A stretch of DNA of 64,000 bases from Pseudovibrio sp. Tun.PSC04-5.I4 (GCF_900104145.1 NZ_FNLB01000006.1:2864501-2928500); one strand, 5' to 3'; positions 53,599 to 62,765 are shown, counted from the stretch's first letter. The notes: generated by a model from the letters alone, not told the origin. Numbers and translations are program-made.

Positions 53599-54498
53599 TT
53601 ATTCGGCTGCAACAGCTGCGAACCGATCACTTAACTCACGGATAGCGGCGGCTGTTCGTGGACCAAAGCCAAGCAGATAGACGCCGTCCATGACGATCAG
53701 ATTGCCCTTAATTCCGGCGGGGGTGAGATTGAAGCCGGCACCTTCCAAGATTTCGGAGGCACCGCCGGAGCCGGGCCGGGACATCATCATCACAACATCG
53801 GGTGCAGCTGCTATAATGGCTTCATTGGAAACCGGCTTGTACCCACGTAGATTTGAGAAGACATTTGTTGCCCCAGCGAGCCCAATCACCGCATGAGCGC
53901 CAGTTCCACGACCAGCAATCAAAGGTTTGCCTGAGTTTGCAGAAATGACGAACATCACCTTGAGTGGTTTCGCCTGTTGGCTTGCATATTCCATAGCTGC
54001 TTCAAGGTCTGACTTTACTTTTGCCTTCAGAGCTTCCGCTTTTTCCGGCATTTGAAGAGCATTTCCGACCCTATCAATCTTATTGAGAATACCTTCAGGA
54101 GAATATATTTCTTCAACTTCCGTCAGTTGGATTGATGCAGCTTTTAGAACGTCAACCGTCGTCGCTGGACCGGACCCTTCCATCATCAAAATATGATCGG
54201 GGTTCGCGGAGAGAACGCCTTCTGCGCTTAACGCACGCATGTAACCGACGTTTAGAAGCTCTGTTGCCTCAGGTGGATAGAGGCTCGTTGTGTCCACAGC
54301 CACAAGTTTGTCTTGCGCACCTAGTGCATAGACAATCTCAGTCAAGGAAGAGCCAATGGAAATGAACCGCTGGCTGTCATTGGAAGGTTCTGCTTGTGCT
54401 GCAAATGCACCAAACAAGCAAACAAGGCCAACTGAGATCGCAGCAATGCTGGTGATTTTCCTTAAAAAAACTTCATGAGTTTTTGCTAATAAGCCCAT
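53599..54498 (-). CDS. hmuT: Periplasmic heme-binding protein
   Basis: A 299-residue binding protein of the HmuT/TroA-like helical backbone type. A hydrophobic signal ends at FAAQA-EPSND. Mature blocks RFISIGSSLTEIVYALG, VDTTSLYPPEA and NVGYMRALSAEGVLS match HmuT, with Tyr in GYMRA a likely heme ligand. First gene of hmuTUV. The promoter (TTGACC, 17-base spacer, TATTTA) overlaps a RirA-type box. No heme receptor gene is in the window. Confidence 0.88.
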   Translation of the reverse strand: MGLLAKTHEVFLRKITSIAAISVGLVCLFGAFAAQAEPSNDSQRFISIGSSLTEIVYALGAQDKLVAVDTTSLYPPEATELLNVGYMRALSAEGVLSANPDHILMMEGSGPATTVDVLKAASIQLTEVEEIYSPEGILNKIDRVGNALQMPEKAEALKAKVKSDLEAAMEYASQQAKPLKVMFVISANSGKPLIAGRGTGAHAVIGLAGATNVFSNLRGYKPVSNEAIIAAAPDVVMMMSRPGSGGASEILEGAGFNLTPAGIKGNLIVMDGVYLLGFGPRTAAAIRELSDRFAAVAAE

Positions 54499-54605
54499 AT
54501 GGTTACACCCATTTGTCCGAGGAGAGTTGAAATTCCCAAGGGTATGAGTGGCTTTTGGCTTCCCAGATAAACCCAGTTGAACTGGTAGTGACCAATTCAT
54601 TAACT

Positions 54606-54639
54606 TGAGTTAAATACTCATATTTATAAACTGGGTCAA
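54606..54639 (-). promoter_or_regulatory. hmuT promoter overlapped by a RirA-type box
   Basis: Leftward promoter: -35 TTGACC (54639-54634), 17-base spacer, -10 TATTTA (54616-54611). The IRO box TGA-N9-TCA at 54606-54620 covers the -10 completely, so a bound repressor would block polymerase. Confidence 0.65.
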
Positions 54640-54686
54640 TCGAATAATTATGGCTTACCAAATAGACCGTAAAAACACTACTTATT

Positions 54687-54718
54687 ACTTGACTATCATA
54701 CTCAAGTTTTTCTATACA
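54687..54718 (+). promoter_or_regulatory. Monooxygenase-side promoter overlapped by a RirA-type box
   Basis: Rightward promoter: -35 TTGACT (54689-54694), 18-base spacer, -10 TATACA (54713-54718). The box ACTTGA-N9-TCAAGT (54687-54707, core 54690-54704) has perfect 6-base arms and covers the -35. It would drive the gene at 54929 with a leader of about 200 bases. Confidence 0.6.
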
Positions 54719-54928
54719 ACCAGCTTATCAGCAGCTCCTTAAGGCGGCTTCCACCTAGGCCATTTTGCTAGCCATGCGATTTTCTCCTCGTTAGCCAGCC
54801 TCACCATATCGAGTAAGGATACACATTATCCTCCGCGCTTTATGTTGAGAGTGGCTCTTGAAACCAACACACTTGGCACAAACATCGAGTTTTCGGAGAT
54901 GTGCCACGATTGGCAAAGGAATTCCAAC

Positions 54929-55252
54929 GTGTATATCGCAATGAACCGCTTCCGTGTTGTCCGCGGTAAAGAAGAAGAATTTGAAACCGTTTGGAAAAAC
55001 CGTGAGCGTAACCTGAACAGCATTCCTGGGTACATTGAGTTTCGTATGCTCAAAGGTGAGAGCGTTGAAGACCATACACTCTACGCATCTCATACAGTTT
55101 GGGAATCCTATGCGGATTTCGAAACCTGGACCAAGTCTGACGCCTTTAAATCATCACATAAAGGTTCCAGCACTCGCACCAACTTCTACCTCGGCGGACC
55201 ACATTTCGAAGGCTTTGAAGTCATCATGACGGAAACTCGAGAAGTCGCCTGA
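54929..55252 (+). CDS. Heme-degrading monooxygenase (IsdG/HmuQ-like, ABM domain)
   Basis: A 107-residue ferredoxin-like fold protein of the antibiotic-biosynthesis-monooxygenase family. The blocks NRFRVVRGKEEEFETVW, GYIEFRML and HTVWESYADFETWTKSDAFKSSH are typical of IsdG-type heme oxygenases, which open heme and release iron; the His in SDAFKSSH matches the axial heme ligand region. The frame is open from 54842, but GTG 54929 follows AAGGA and gives the family length. Divergent from hmuT under matching iron boxes. Confidence 0.82.
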   Translation: MYIAMNRFRVVRGKEEEFETVWKNRERNLNSIPGYIEFRMLKGESVEDHTLYASHTVWESYADFETWTKSDAFKSSHKGSSTRTNFYLGGPHFEGFEVIMTETREVA

Positions 55253-55323
55253 TATAAAGTTAGGATGAAGCTGAGCTACAGGCCTGGCTTCATTTCCTCC
55301 ATCCAAAGTATGAATTGCGCCGA

Positions 55324-55360
55324 TTTACTTTGTGTGCAAATTATTCGCACACAAAGTAAA
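55324..55360. promoter_or_regulatory. Large inverted repeat, candidate MarR operator
   Basis: Perfect 14-base arms (55324-55337 with 55347-55360) with a 9-base spacer end 10 bases before the MarR start. As DNA it is a strong dyad for autoregulation. As RNA it would hide the start region. Confidence 0.7.
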
Positions 55361-55370
55361 TGAGATATCA

Positions 55371-55775
55371 ATGAACTTAAACAATTGCATTTTCTACCTG
55401 CTCTCTCGGAGTGCCAGAAGCGGCGCGCGTTTTTACAAGAAGCAACTGGAAGACCTTGGTTTGACGCCAGTTCAATCAATCCTCCTACAAGCCCTTGCTG
55501 TGAACAACGGATGTACAACTTCACAGTTGGGCAAGGTTGCTGAGCTTGATAGCGCCACGTTGACGGGCGTTTTAGATCGTCTTGTTCCGGCAGGTTACAT
55601 AGAGCGCAAAGCAAGTTTTAAGGACCGCCGCACTCAGCATATTCACCTTACCAGCCAAGGCCATAAAGCTGCTGAAACTCTCGACAGTTTAACTGAAGAA
55701 GCGAATGCAAATTTTCTTGCAAACCTAACTGAGCAGGAAACGACCCAGCTCAAAGCATTGCTATCTCGTCTTTGA
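55371..55775 (+). CDS. MarR-family transcriptional regulator
   Basis: A 134-residue winged-helix regulator. The recognition region is TTSQLGKVAELDSATLTGVL and the wing KASFKDRRTQHIHLT. The open frame begins at 55332 inside the inverted repeat, but ATG 55371 gives a normal MarR N-terminus. It lies 30 bases upstream of the thioesterase gene, which it may control together with itself. Confidence 0.87.
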   Translation: MNLNNCIFYLLSRSARSGARFYKKQLEDLGLTPVQSILLQALAVNNGCTTSQLGKVAELDSATLTGVLDRLVPAGYIERKASFKDRRTQHIHLTSQGHKAAETLDSLTEEANANFLANLTEQETTQLKALLSRL

Positions 55776-55805
55776 TTATAAATTTTACCAGAATGGATCA
55801 GGCAC

Positions 55806-56243
55806 ATGGATACGAAAGTTATGTCAGGATTAGAATTCCTGACGGCTATGCAAAAAGCAGGGCAGCGCCCACCCATGGCGAAGACCATGAATGTAGACCT
55901 AGAGGCAATCGAGGATGGCCTGGTGCGGTTTAAATGCGAGCCGACGAAAGACCATCTTAATCCCGGTGGAACTGTCCATGGCGGGTATGCTGCTGCAGCG
56001 CTGGATTCCGTGCTTTCACTCGCAGTCCAGTCCAAGCTGAAAGATGCCTTCAACTTTAGAGGTACTTCTGAGCTCAACATTAAGTTCATCCGGCCAGTTA
56101 AAGTTGGGCAGACGCTTTATGCTGAAGGCCGCGTCATCAGCATGACACGCCAAACCGGAATTTCCGCAGGTGAGCTTGTTGATGAAGACGGGAAAATCTA
56201 CGCCTACGCTTCGGGAACGGTAATGATTAAGCCGGAATCTTGA
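55806..56243 (+). CDS. PaaI-type hotdog thioesterase
   Basis: A 145-residue single hotdog domain protein. The block NPGGTVHGGYAAAALDSVLSLAV holds the helix and catalytic residues of the PaaI/4HBT group, and ELNIKFIRPVKVGQTLYAEGRV forms the following strands. It hydrolyses acyl-CoA thioesters, often of aromatic acids; the substrate is not predictable. Probably one unit with the MarR gene. Confidence 0.85.
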   Translation: MDTKVMSGLEFLTAMQKAGQRPPMAKTMNVDLEAIEDGLVRFKCEPTKDHLNPGGTVHGGYAAAALDSVLSLAVQSKLKDAFNFRGTSELNIKFIRPVKVGQTLYAEGRVISMTRQTGISAGELVDEDGKIYAYASGTVMIKPES

Positions 56244-56609
56244 TCAATCAGCGCTTCAGAGGAGCACATATTCGCCTATATGTGTTCCTCTGAAGCAAAT
56301 AACTTAGGCGACAGATATTCCAGCACTCTCTTATTTTTGAGAAATTATTCCTTGCTATAAAGACAAATAGAAAATTCAAAAATTAGAATATTTAGCTCAA
56401 ATATAGACATCATCCTCAAATTGAAATAGCATTGTGTATAGTACACGCAATTATCCACCTTCACCTTGAGGCATTATCAAAATTAATTGCATGCATTACA
56501 TATTACACGCTATACGTGCTGATAGTGTTCCTGCGACGAGAACTCCAATTCTGTCTCGACGATACATGCTATTGGAATATGTCTCTCGCCAAAACAAAGC
56601 GCTTCAATC
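56244..56609 (+). other. Gap between thioesterase and GntR genes
   Basis: A 366-base AT-rich gap. It contains a long hairpin at 56253-56296 and two small dyads (GTGTA-TAG-TACAC at 56434-56446 and CACG-CTATA-CGTG at 56506-56518), possible operators of the downstream GntR regulator. No coding sequence seen. Confidence 0.4.
56253..56296 (+). terminator. 18-bp hairpin after the thioesterase gene
   Basis: Arms 56253-56270 and 56279-56296 pair over 18 bp with one G-U pair. No T tract follows, so it may act as a Rho-dependent end or 3' protector instead of a classic terminator. Confidence 0.55.
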
Positions 56610-57338
56610 ATGCTGCACTCCACTAAGGACCGCTCCATTATCTCCCGCTTTGGAATTTCACCGTTTGCGACTTCCAGTAGCCGCAAAAGTGATGCCGTTT
56701 ACCACTACTTAAAAGAGCGCATTATTGTGGGGATGCTTCGTCCCGGTGCTGCAATTGCTGAACAGCAAGTCGCGTCGGCATGTGATTGCGCCCAGGGAAC
56801 AGTGCGGGAAGCTCTATTACGTCTGCAGCAGTCCGGGCTTGTTGTTCGGCATGATTACAAAGGGACTCGTGTCGCAGGAGTTCAACGCGCAGAAGTGCTT
56901 GAAATGGCGAAAATCAGGACACAATTGGAAGAGCAGGCCGGTCGGCTGGTCGCTTCAAAAATACACCCTGAAACGAGAGACCTTCTGTTCGAAATTTTAG
57001 ACGCAATGTGTCAAACAGCGATGGATAATGAAACTTATCTGTGCAGCGCGTATGACCACATGTTCCATACGACTATATTCAATCTATCGGAATTAAGGGG
57101 CTTGCAGCCAATTTTGAAACGCTGCGCCATGCACATGTATCGTGTCACTCTTAGCCATAGAGGCATTCCGTTGAACCCGGAAGAAGTGTATCAGCAACAC
57201 GTTGTCATTATTGAAGCACACTGCAAAGGCTCCCCGGATGAGGCCGCACATGCAGCTAGACAACACGTCGAATTCTTGATTGATACATGGATGTCCGAGC
57301 AAACTTTTTTGGCGTTTGCAGTTCCAGAGAGCAAATAA
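56610..57338 (+). CDS. GntR-family regulator (FCD subfamily)
   Basis: A 242-residue regulator. The N-terminal winged helix contains AEQQVASACDCAQGTVREALLRLQQ, preceded by a 25-residue extension, and the FCD ligand domain follows (YDHMFHTTIFNLS, RQHVEFLIDTW). No neighbour is clearly its target. The ribosome site is weak, so the exact start is uncertain. Confidence 0.8.
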   Translation: MLHSTKDRSIISRFGISPFATSSSRKSDAVYHYLKERIIVGMLRPGAAIAEQQVASACDCAQGTVREALLRLQQSGLVVRHDYKGTRVAGVQRAEVLEMAKIRTQLEEQAGRLVASKIHPETRDLLFEILDAMCQTAMDNETYLCSAYDHMFHTTIFNLSELRGLQPILKRCAMHMYRVTLSHRGIPLNPEEVYQQHVVIIEAHCKGSPDEAAHAARQHVEFLIDTWMSEQTFLAFAVPESK

Positions 57339-57367
57339 AAGCCAGACTACCTATGCAATCTGGCTTT
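57338..57367 (-). terminator. gyrB terminator
   Basis: Arms 57338-57346 and 57359-57367 (9 bp). On the leftward strand the stem is followed by TTTTATTT. It lies about 40 bases after the gyrB stop, inside the convergent gap. Confidence 0.7.
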
Positions 57368-57380
57368 CAAAATCGTGTGT

Positions 57381-57410
57381 AGCCCTCCCTATGCGGAGGG
57401 CTTTTTCTTT
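57381..57410 (+). terminator. Terminator of the GntR gene
   Basis: An 8-bp GC-rich stem (57381-57388 with 57395-57402) followed on the rightward strand by TTTTTCTTT. The T tract overlaps the end of gyrB. Confidence 0.8.
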
Positions 57411-59862
57411 ATACGTCCAAGTTGGCTACTGATAGAGCGTTGTTCTGAATGAACTCACGGCGCGGCTCCACTTCATCACCCATCAGCTTGGTAAAGATAT
57501 CATCAGCTTCATCAGCCTCTTTAATTCTGACTTGCAGCAGCGAGCGAACGTTCGGATCCAGTGTCGTTTCCCAAAGCTGCTCAGGGTTCATTTCGCCCAA
57601 CCCTTTATAACGCTGCATGGAAATGCCTTTACGGCCTTGTGCATACACAGCATTAAGAAGCGCCTGAGGCCCGCGGATTTGGATTGTTTTATCCTTGCGG
57701 GTCAGCGAAGCGGCCTTATGGTAGATTTCACCAAGGTGCTTGAAGTAGGAATTCAAACGACGAGCATCCGCAGACGCGAGCAGTGCTGCATCAATCGTGG
57801 TAACTTCCTTCACGCCGCGAACGGTACGCGAGAAGATCAGATCACCGTCGACAGTTGCTTCACCTTCCCAACCACGTTCGAATTCATCCGCAAGAATATC
57901 CAGACGACGCGCAATGTAAGCTGCAGCTTCCTGCGCTTTTTCATGATCATGCATGTTGTCTGGATTAAGTGCGCCAGCAATAGCGGCCTGTTCAACAACA
58001 CCGCGATTATAACGAGTATGGAGGCCATTCAAAACATTGGAAATATTGCGAGCTTCTTCAACAACACTACGCAGATCTGCCCCCATGCGGACTTCTCCGC
58101 CGGATAGGGTTAAAGAGGTGTCATCCAGACCAGCGCTCACGAGGTATTCTTCCAGTGCAGCCTCATCTTTCAGATACTGCTCAGATTGACCGCGCTTCAC
58201 TTTGTAAAGCGGAGGCTGTGCAATGTAGACATATCCACGCTCAATAAGGGCAGGCATCTGACGGAATAGGAAAGTGAGCAGCAATGTTCTGATATGTGCA
58301 CCATCAACATCCGCATCAGTCATGATGATGATTTTGTGGTAACGCAACTTATCAACGTTGAATTCTTCAGTCCCAATGCCGGTGCCGAGTGCGGTGATAA
58401 GCGTGCCAATTTCCTGAGAGGAAATCATCTTATCAAAACGCGCGCGTTCAACGTTGAGGATCTTACCCTTCAGAGGCAAAACAGCCTGGTTTGATCTGTC
58501 GCGGCCCTGTTTGGCAGAGCCACCCGCTGAGTCACCTTCCACTATGAAGATTTCAGCTTTAGAAGCATCGCGCTCCTGACAATCGGCCAATTTTCCGGGT
58601 AGGGATGCTATATCCAGCGCCCCTTTGCGGCGTGTTAACTCACGCGCTTTACGGGCAGCTTCACGAGCGCTTGCAGCTTCTACCACTTTTGCAATGATCG
58701 ATTTAGCAGGCTGTGGGTTTTCCTCCAACCAGCTAGAAAGTGCAGCGCCAACGAGATTCTCAACAACAGCGCGGACTTCAGAGGAAACCAGCTTGTCTTT
58801 TGTTTGTGACGAGAACTTTGGATCTGGAACTTTTACGGACAGCACACAGGAGAGGCCTTCACGACAATCTTCGCCTGTTGGATTAACTTTTTCACGCTTC
58901 AAAACTCCTGAGCTATCCGCATAACCGGTCAGCTGACGCGTAAGGGCTGCACGGAAGCCCGCAAGGTGCGTACCACCATCGCGTTGCGGAATATTGTTCG
59001 TGAAACAAAGAACATTTTCGTGGTAGCTGGAGTTCCACCACATCGCCACTTCTACAGTGACGCCGTCTTTCTCGGCCATCATCAGAACAGGCTGTTCGAT
59101 CAATGGATGCTTAGCGCGATCCAGATACTTCACGAAGGCTTCCAAGCCACCTTCGTAGTAAAGCTCTTCACGTCGGGTCTCGACACCACGATTGTCTGTT
59201 AAAATAATCCGTGCACCAGAGTTGAGGAACGCCAACTCACGGAGCCGATGCTCCAGAGTGTCGTAGTCAAAATCAACATTGGTGAAAGTTTCTTGAGACG
59301 GGGTAAATGTTACCTCGGTGCCGGTTCGTCCTGGCGCATCACCAACAACGGCAAGAGGAGCAACCGCATCACCATGATTGAAGCGAATGAAATGCTCTTT
59401 GTTGTTTCTGAAAACACGCAGGTCCAAAACCGTGGAAAGCGCATTCACCACGGAAACACCCACACCATGCAGGCCGCCTGAAACCTTATAGGAATTACTG
59501 TCGAACTTGCCGCCAGCGTGAAGCTGCGTCATGATCACTTCGGCAGCAGAAATGCCTTCTTCGGAGTGAATATCAACCGGAATTCCGCGACCATTATCGG
59601 TTACAGTGACAGAACCTTCTGCATTGAGCGTAACGGTCACATGATCAGCATGACCTGCCAGTGCTTCATCGATGGCGTTATCGACGACCTCATAGACCAT
59701 ATGGTGCAAACCTGACCCATCATCGGTATCACCGATGTACATGCCGGGACGCTTACGGACAGCATCGAGGCCTCGCAGCACTTTGATGGAATCTGCACCG
59801 TATTCACCTGCGCCATTTTCTTGCTCAGGTCCGCCATTTTCTGGGGTCGACGTTTCGCTCAT
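57409..59862 (-). CDS. gyrB: DNA gyrase subunit B
   Basis: An 817-residue ATPase subunit of DNA gyrase. The GHKL ATP site is seen in NAIDEALAGHADHV and GGLHGVGVSVVNALS, the TOPRIM domain in FIVEGDSAGGSAKQGRDR and IIMTDADVDGAHIRTLL, and the C-terminal tail in QRYKGLGEMNPEQLWETT. It introduces negative supercoils together with GyrA. ATG 59862 is chosen; in-frame GTG 59871 is possible. Confidence 0.97.
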   Translation of the reverse strand: MSETSTPENGGPEQENGAGEYGADSIKVLRGLDAVRKRPGMYIGDTDDGSGLHHMVYEVVDNAIDEALAGHADHVTVTLNAEGSVTVTDNGRGIPVDIHSEEGISAAEVIMTQLHAGGKFDSNSYKVSGGLHGVGVSVVNALSTVLDLRVFRNNKEHFIRFNHGDAVAPLAVVGDAPGRTGTEVTFTPSQETFTNVDFDYDTLEHRLRELAFLNSGARIILTDNRGVETRREELYYEGGLEAFVKYLDRAKHPLIEQPVLMMAEKDGVTVEVAMWWNSSYHENVLCFTNNIPQRDGGTHLAGFRAALTRQLTGYADSSGVLKREKVNPTGEDCREGLSCVLSVKVPDPKFSSQTKDKLVSSEVRAVVENLVGAALSSWLEENPQPAKSIIAKVVEAASAREAARKARELTRRKGALDIASLPGKLADCQERDASKAEIFIVEGDSAGGSAKQGRDRSNQAVLPLKGKILNVERARFDKMISSQEIGTLITALGTGIGTEEFNVDKLRYHKIIIMTDADVDGAHIRTLLLTFLFRQMPALIERGYVYIAQPPLYKVKRGQSEQYLKDEAALEEYLVSAGLDDTSLTLSGGEVRMGADLRSVVEEARNISNVLNGLHTRYNRGVVEQAAIAGALNPDNMHDHEKAQEAAAYIARRLDILADEFERGWEGEATVDGDLIFSRTVRGVKEVTTIDAALLASADARRLNSYFKHLGEIYHKAASLTRKDKTIQIRGPQALLNAVYAQGRKGISMQRYKGLGEMNPEQLWETTLDPNVRSLLQVRIKEADEADDIFTKLMGDEVEPRREFIQNNALSVANLDV

Positions 59863-60004
59863 TCGAATCACTTCACACTACGGTTTTCATTGAAGTTAAT
59901 GTTATAATTGGTTGGGCAAATGGTTCAAGCAATCAGGGAGTTTGGCTGCTCTTAAACCAAGGGAAATATTGCATAAACATCGTTTTTAAGGGGGTATAAT
60001 TGCC

Positions 60005-60628
60005 TTAACGTGCGATCATTAGTGTGGCAATGCCAATCAACCCTATGCACGCCAACCGATTTAGACTGTGCAATGCCTTTTGCGAGCTCAACACCCCACG
60101 CAGTTTAACCGCCAAGAATGAATAAGTTCCGTTGATCGAGAGTAGCACAGTCGACAACACTAAAGCGAGCTCTAAGAACCCAAGCGCCGTCAGATCATCC
60201 ATTCGTACGAGATTTGGCATCAAAGCCAAATAGAAGATGATCGCCTTTGGATTGGAGAGATTGAATAGCATTCCAGACAACAAAGACGCAAAAGCTGACG
60301 CACTCGGCAATTGGTCGTTCTCTAACTGGCCTACATCCGCATTACTGCTGGATTTCCATATACCGTACGCAATATATGCAAGATAAGCCGCGCCAAACCA
60401 CCGTAAGGCGATGAAAGCGCCTTCGAAATTTGTCGCGATCGCAGCCAAACCCAATGCTGCCATGGAAAACCAAAGCAAATCACCACACAACAAACCAAGG
60501 CAAAAGAGCAGGGAACCCTTTTTCCCAAAGCTCATGCTGCGAGTAATTATTGCAAAGACAGCAGGCCCCGGGATGATAGCAAGCGTGAAGAGTGTTCCGC
60601 CAAAAAGTGCGAGGCTAGTAAAGTCCAT
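60005..60628 (-). CDS. LysE/RhtB-family amino acid exporter, copy 1
   Basis: About 207 residues with five to six helices. It has the family start region FTLAIIPGPAVFAIITRSMSFG, the central SGMLFNLSNPKAIIFYLALMP and the C-terminal basic loop. LysE/RhtB proteins export amino acids or similar small molecules. Start uncertain: ATG 60628 lacks a good ribosome site, and the frame is open to 60682. Confidence 0.85.
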   Translation of the reverse strand: MDFTSLALFGGTLFTLAIIPGPAVFAIITRSMSFGKKGSLLFCLGLLCGDLLWFSMAALGLAAIATNFEGAFIALRWFGAAYLAYIAYGIWKSSSNADVGQLENDQLPSASAFASLLSGMLFNLSNPKAIIFYLALMPNLVRMDDLTALGFLELALVLSTVLLSINGTYSFLAVKLRGVLSSQKALHSLNRLACIGLIGIATLMIAR

Positions 60629-60718
60629 AGGAGTGCAAGCATTTGTTTTATTGCAGGTTTTGCACTCAGTATCGTGAGCCACAGACTATTTCAAGCGTTC
60701 TTCGCCAACTGAGACTGT

Positions 60719-61339
60719 TTACCGCGTCACCATGGTTGCTGCAACGCCCACCATCACCATGCTTGACCCTCGGTTCAAACGCTGGAATGCCCGTTTTGAC
60801 GAAATCAGCTTCTTTGCTGTAACGGCTAGAACTGAATAGATTCCAAACACTGAGAACAGTACAAAAGCCATCGTTCCAACGAGCTCCCAATAGGCCAGCA
60901 GGTTTATCTGATCCATAGGCACGATGTTCGGCATCAAAGCCATATAGAAGATCACAACCTTTGGGTTGGAGAGGTTCATAGTCAAACCCGCCAGAAGGGA
61001 CGTCATTCTGGAGGACGCATTTAACGGAGCTGCATTTGCTTGCGTCGGAATGATGCCACCCGAATTCCACATTCCCCATGCAACATAAAGCAAATAGGCC
61101 GCGCCCGCCCATTTAAGAGCCGTAAAAACAAGCTCATAGTTGGAAGCGATAGCTGAGAGCCCCATAATTGCCAAGGTAAACCAGAAGAGATCCGAACAGA
61201 TCATCCCAACAACGAAAAAGGCAGCACCGTGCGTTCCCTGACCAAGAATCCGTGCCAGTAACGCAGCGATACCGGGACCAGGGGTAATTGCAGCAGCGAA
61301 CAATGTTCCCGCAAAAAATAAAAGTACAGCTAATTCCAT
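60719..61339 (-). CDS. LysE/RhtB-family amino acid exporter, copy 2
   Basis: About 206 residues, paralogue of the gene at 60005. The blocks AAAITPGPGIAALLARILGQG and AGLTMNLSNPKVVIFYMALMP match it position by position. ATG 61339 follows AAGAGA. The two copies form a tandem pair between recF and gyrB; the separation of about 90 bases suggests co-transcription. Confidence 0.87.
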   Translation of the reverse strand: MELAVLLFFAGTLFAAAITPGPGIAALLARILGQGTHGAAFFVVGMICSDLFWFTLAIMGLSAIASNYELVFTALKWAGAAYLLYVAWGMWNSGGIIPTQANAAPLNASSRMTSLLAGLTMNLSNPKVVIFYMALMPNIVPMDQINLLAYWELVGTMAFVLFSVFGIYSVLAVTAKKLISSKRAFQRLNRGSSMVMVGVAATMVTR

Positions 61340-61566
61340 CGGTTCTCTTCTTGTCTGGCAATGCATGCAGCAGCGAAAGTGAGGGAGTCGACGTCCCGTC
61401 CAAGTCTGTTGCTAAAATCAGGAGATACGTCAGTCTAATCACATAGATTTTTCACTGACAAGAGAGGTAAATTCGGTTTGCCTTCGATCTAACTCAAGCA
61501 ATCGTCCGCAGCTCCTCATTGAGGGCCCTTTCGAACTCGGAAATGCTGTTGTTTAGTGAGCTTCAC

Positions 61567-62697
61567 CTAGCTCAACGTAATGGCACCGTTTGCGACATTG
61601 ATGATCTGCGAGGCACTCGGCAAGTCTTTGAAGAGATTCTGATCTGTTCCAGTCATAAAAACCTGCCCGCCAAGAACTTCAAGACGCGCAAACAGGGCTT
61701 CCCGTCGGCCCGGATCCAAATGCGCGGCGACTTCATCCAACAACAAAATTGGTGTCATTCCGGAAATTGCGGCTGTTAAATCTGCATGAGCCAGCACTAA
61801 GCCAATCAGAAGCGCTTTTTGCTCCCCCGTTGACGCTTGGGAGGCGGGCATCGTCTTCTCACTATGAACAACGTAAAGGTCTGATCGATGCGGACCATCC
61901 AACGTACGCCCGGCCCCTCGATCTCTATAGCGACCTTCCACGAGTAAATCGCGGTAGCTGTCTTCTCTATCGGCAGCACTCATCCCAATGGTTGCCGTTT
62001 CAAAAGCACCCTGCAGGTGAATTTCCGCAGATGGGAAGGGGAGGCCAAGCTGCTTTTGCGTATCAAGCGTTTTGGAGAGGAGGCTCACCGTTTCGCTTCG
62101 AGCCAATGCAACAGCAGTGCCCAATTCAGCAACTTGCGCTTCTATCGCATCCAGATATTCAGGCGTTCCGTTTTCGGATAACAGGCGATTGCGCTGGCGC
62201 AGAGCTTTCTCGAAACTTGCAACGCTGCGACCATGAGATGGATTAAGAGAGAGAACCAGACGATCAAGGAATTTGCGGCGATCGGAAGCGGAGCCGGTAA
62301 ATAACCCATCCATGGACGGGACCAACCAAAGAACCCGAAGGTATTCCAGTAAAGCTTCCGAAGAGCGTGCTTCTTCTCCATCGATGCGGACGCGGCGGCC
62401 CGGTTCTCCAGCAATCAGGCCAGTACCCATGCGTGTCTCACCATATTCGCCGTCGAATATAGCACTCACAGCCCAACCACCGGCGCCATCTGCACGCGCA
62501 ATATCGCTCAATGTTGCGCGGCGAAGTCCACGGCCAGCGGATAGGAACGAAATGGCTTCGAGAATATTCGTTTTGCCCGTGCCGTTATCGCCGACGAAGG
62601 CGATCATTCGACTATCCAGCTGCACACTCGTTGCGCTGTAGTTCCGAAAATCCGTTAGCGCGAGGCGAGAAAGCGCCACAGGCACTGGATCCGACAT
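61567..62697 (-). CDS. recF: DNA replication and repair protein RecF
   Basis: A 376-residue SMC-like ATPase that loads recombinase on gapped DNA. Walker A is FVGDNGTGKTNILEAI (about 34-49), the signature region STGEQKALLIGL and Walker B ILLLDEVAAHLD. The N-terminal LALTDFRNY is typical. It lies downstream of dnaN, separated by a strong terminator. Confidence 0.95.
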   Translation of the reverse strand: MSDPVPVALSRLALTDFRNYSATSVQLDSRMIAFVGDNGTGKTNILEAISFLSAGRGLRRATLSDIARADGAGGWAVSAIFDGEYGETRMGTGLIAGEPGRRVRIDGEEARSSEALLEYLRVLWLVPSMDGLFTGSASDRRKFLDRLVLSLNPSHGRSVASFEKALRQRNRLLSENGTPEYLDAIEAQVAELGTAVALARSETVSLLSKTLDTQKQLGLPFPSAEIHLQGAFETATIGMSAADREDSYRDLLVEGRYRDRGAGRTLDGPHRSDLYVVHSEKTMPASQASTGEQKALLIGLVLAHADLTAAISGMTPILLLDEVAAHLDPGRREALFARLEVLGGQVFMTGTDQNLFKDLPSASQIINVANGAITLS

Positions 62698-62723
62698 TCA
62701 GGCTCTCTTCAATTACATTCGGG

Positions 62724-62759
62724 GAAGAAAAATGCCCTCAATCTTTTGGATTGAGGGCA
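62724..62759 (-). terminator. Terminator between dnaN and recF
   Basis: Perfect 11-bp arms (62759-62749 with 62743-62733) and a 5-base loop, followed on the leftward strand by TTTTTCTT, seven bases after the dnaN stop. Confidence 0.9.
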
Positions 62760-62765
62760 CAGCAC

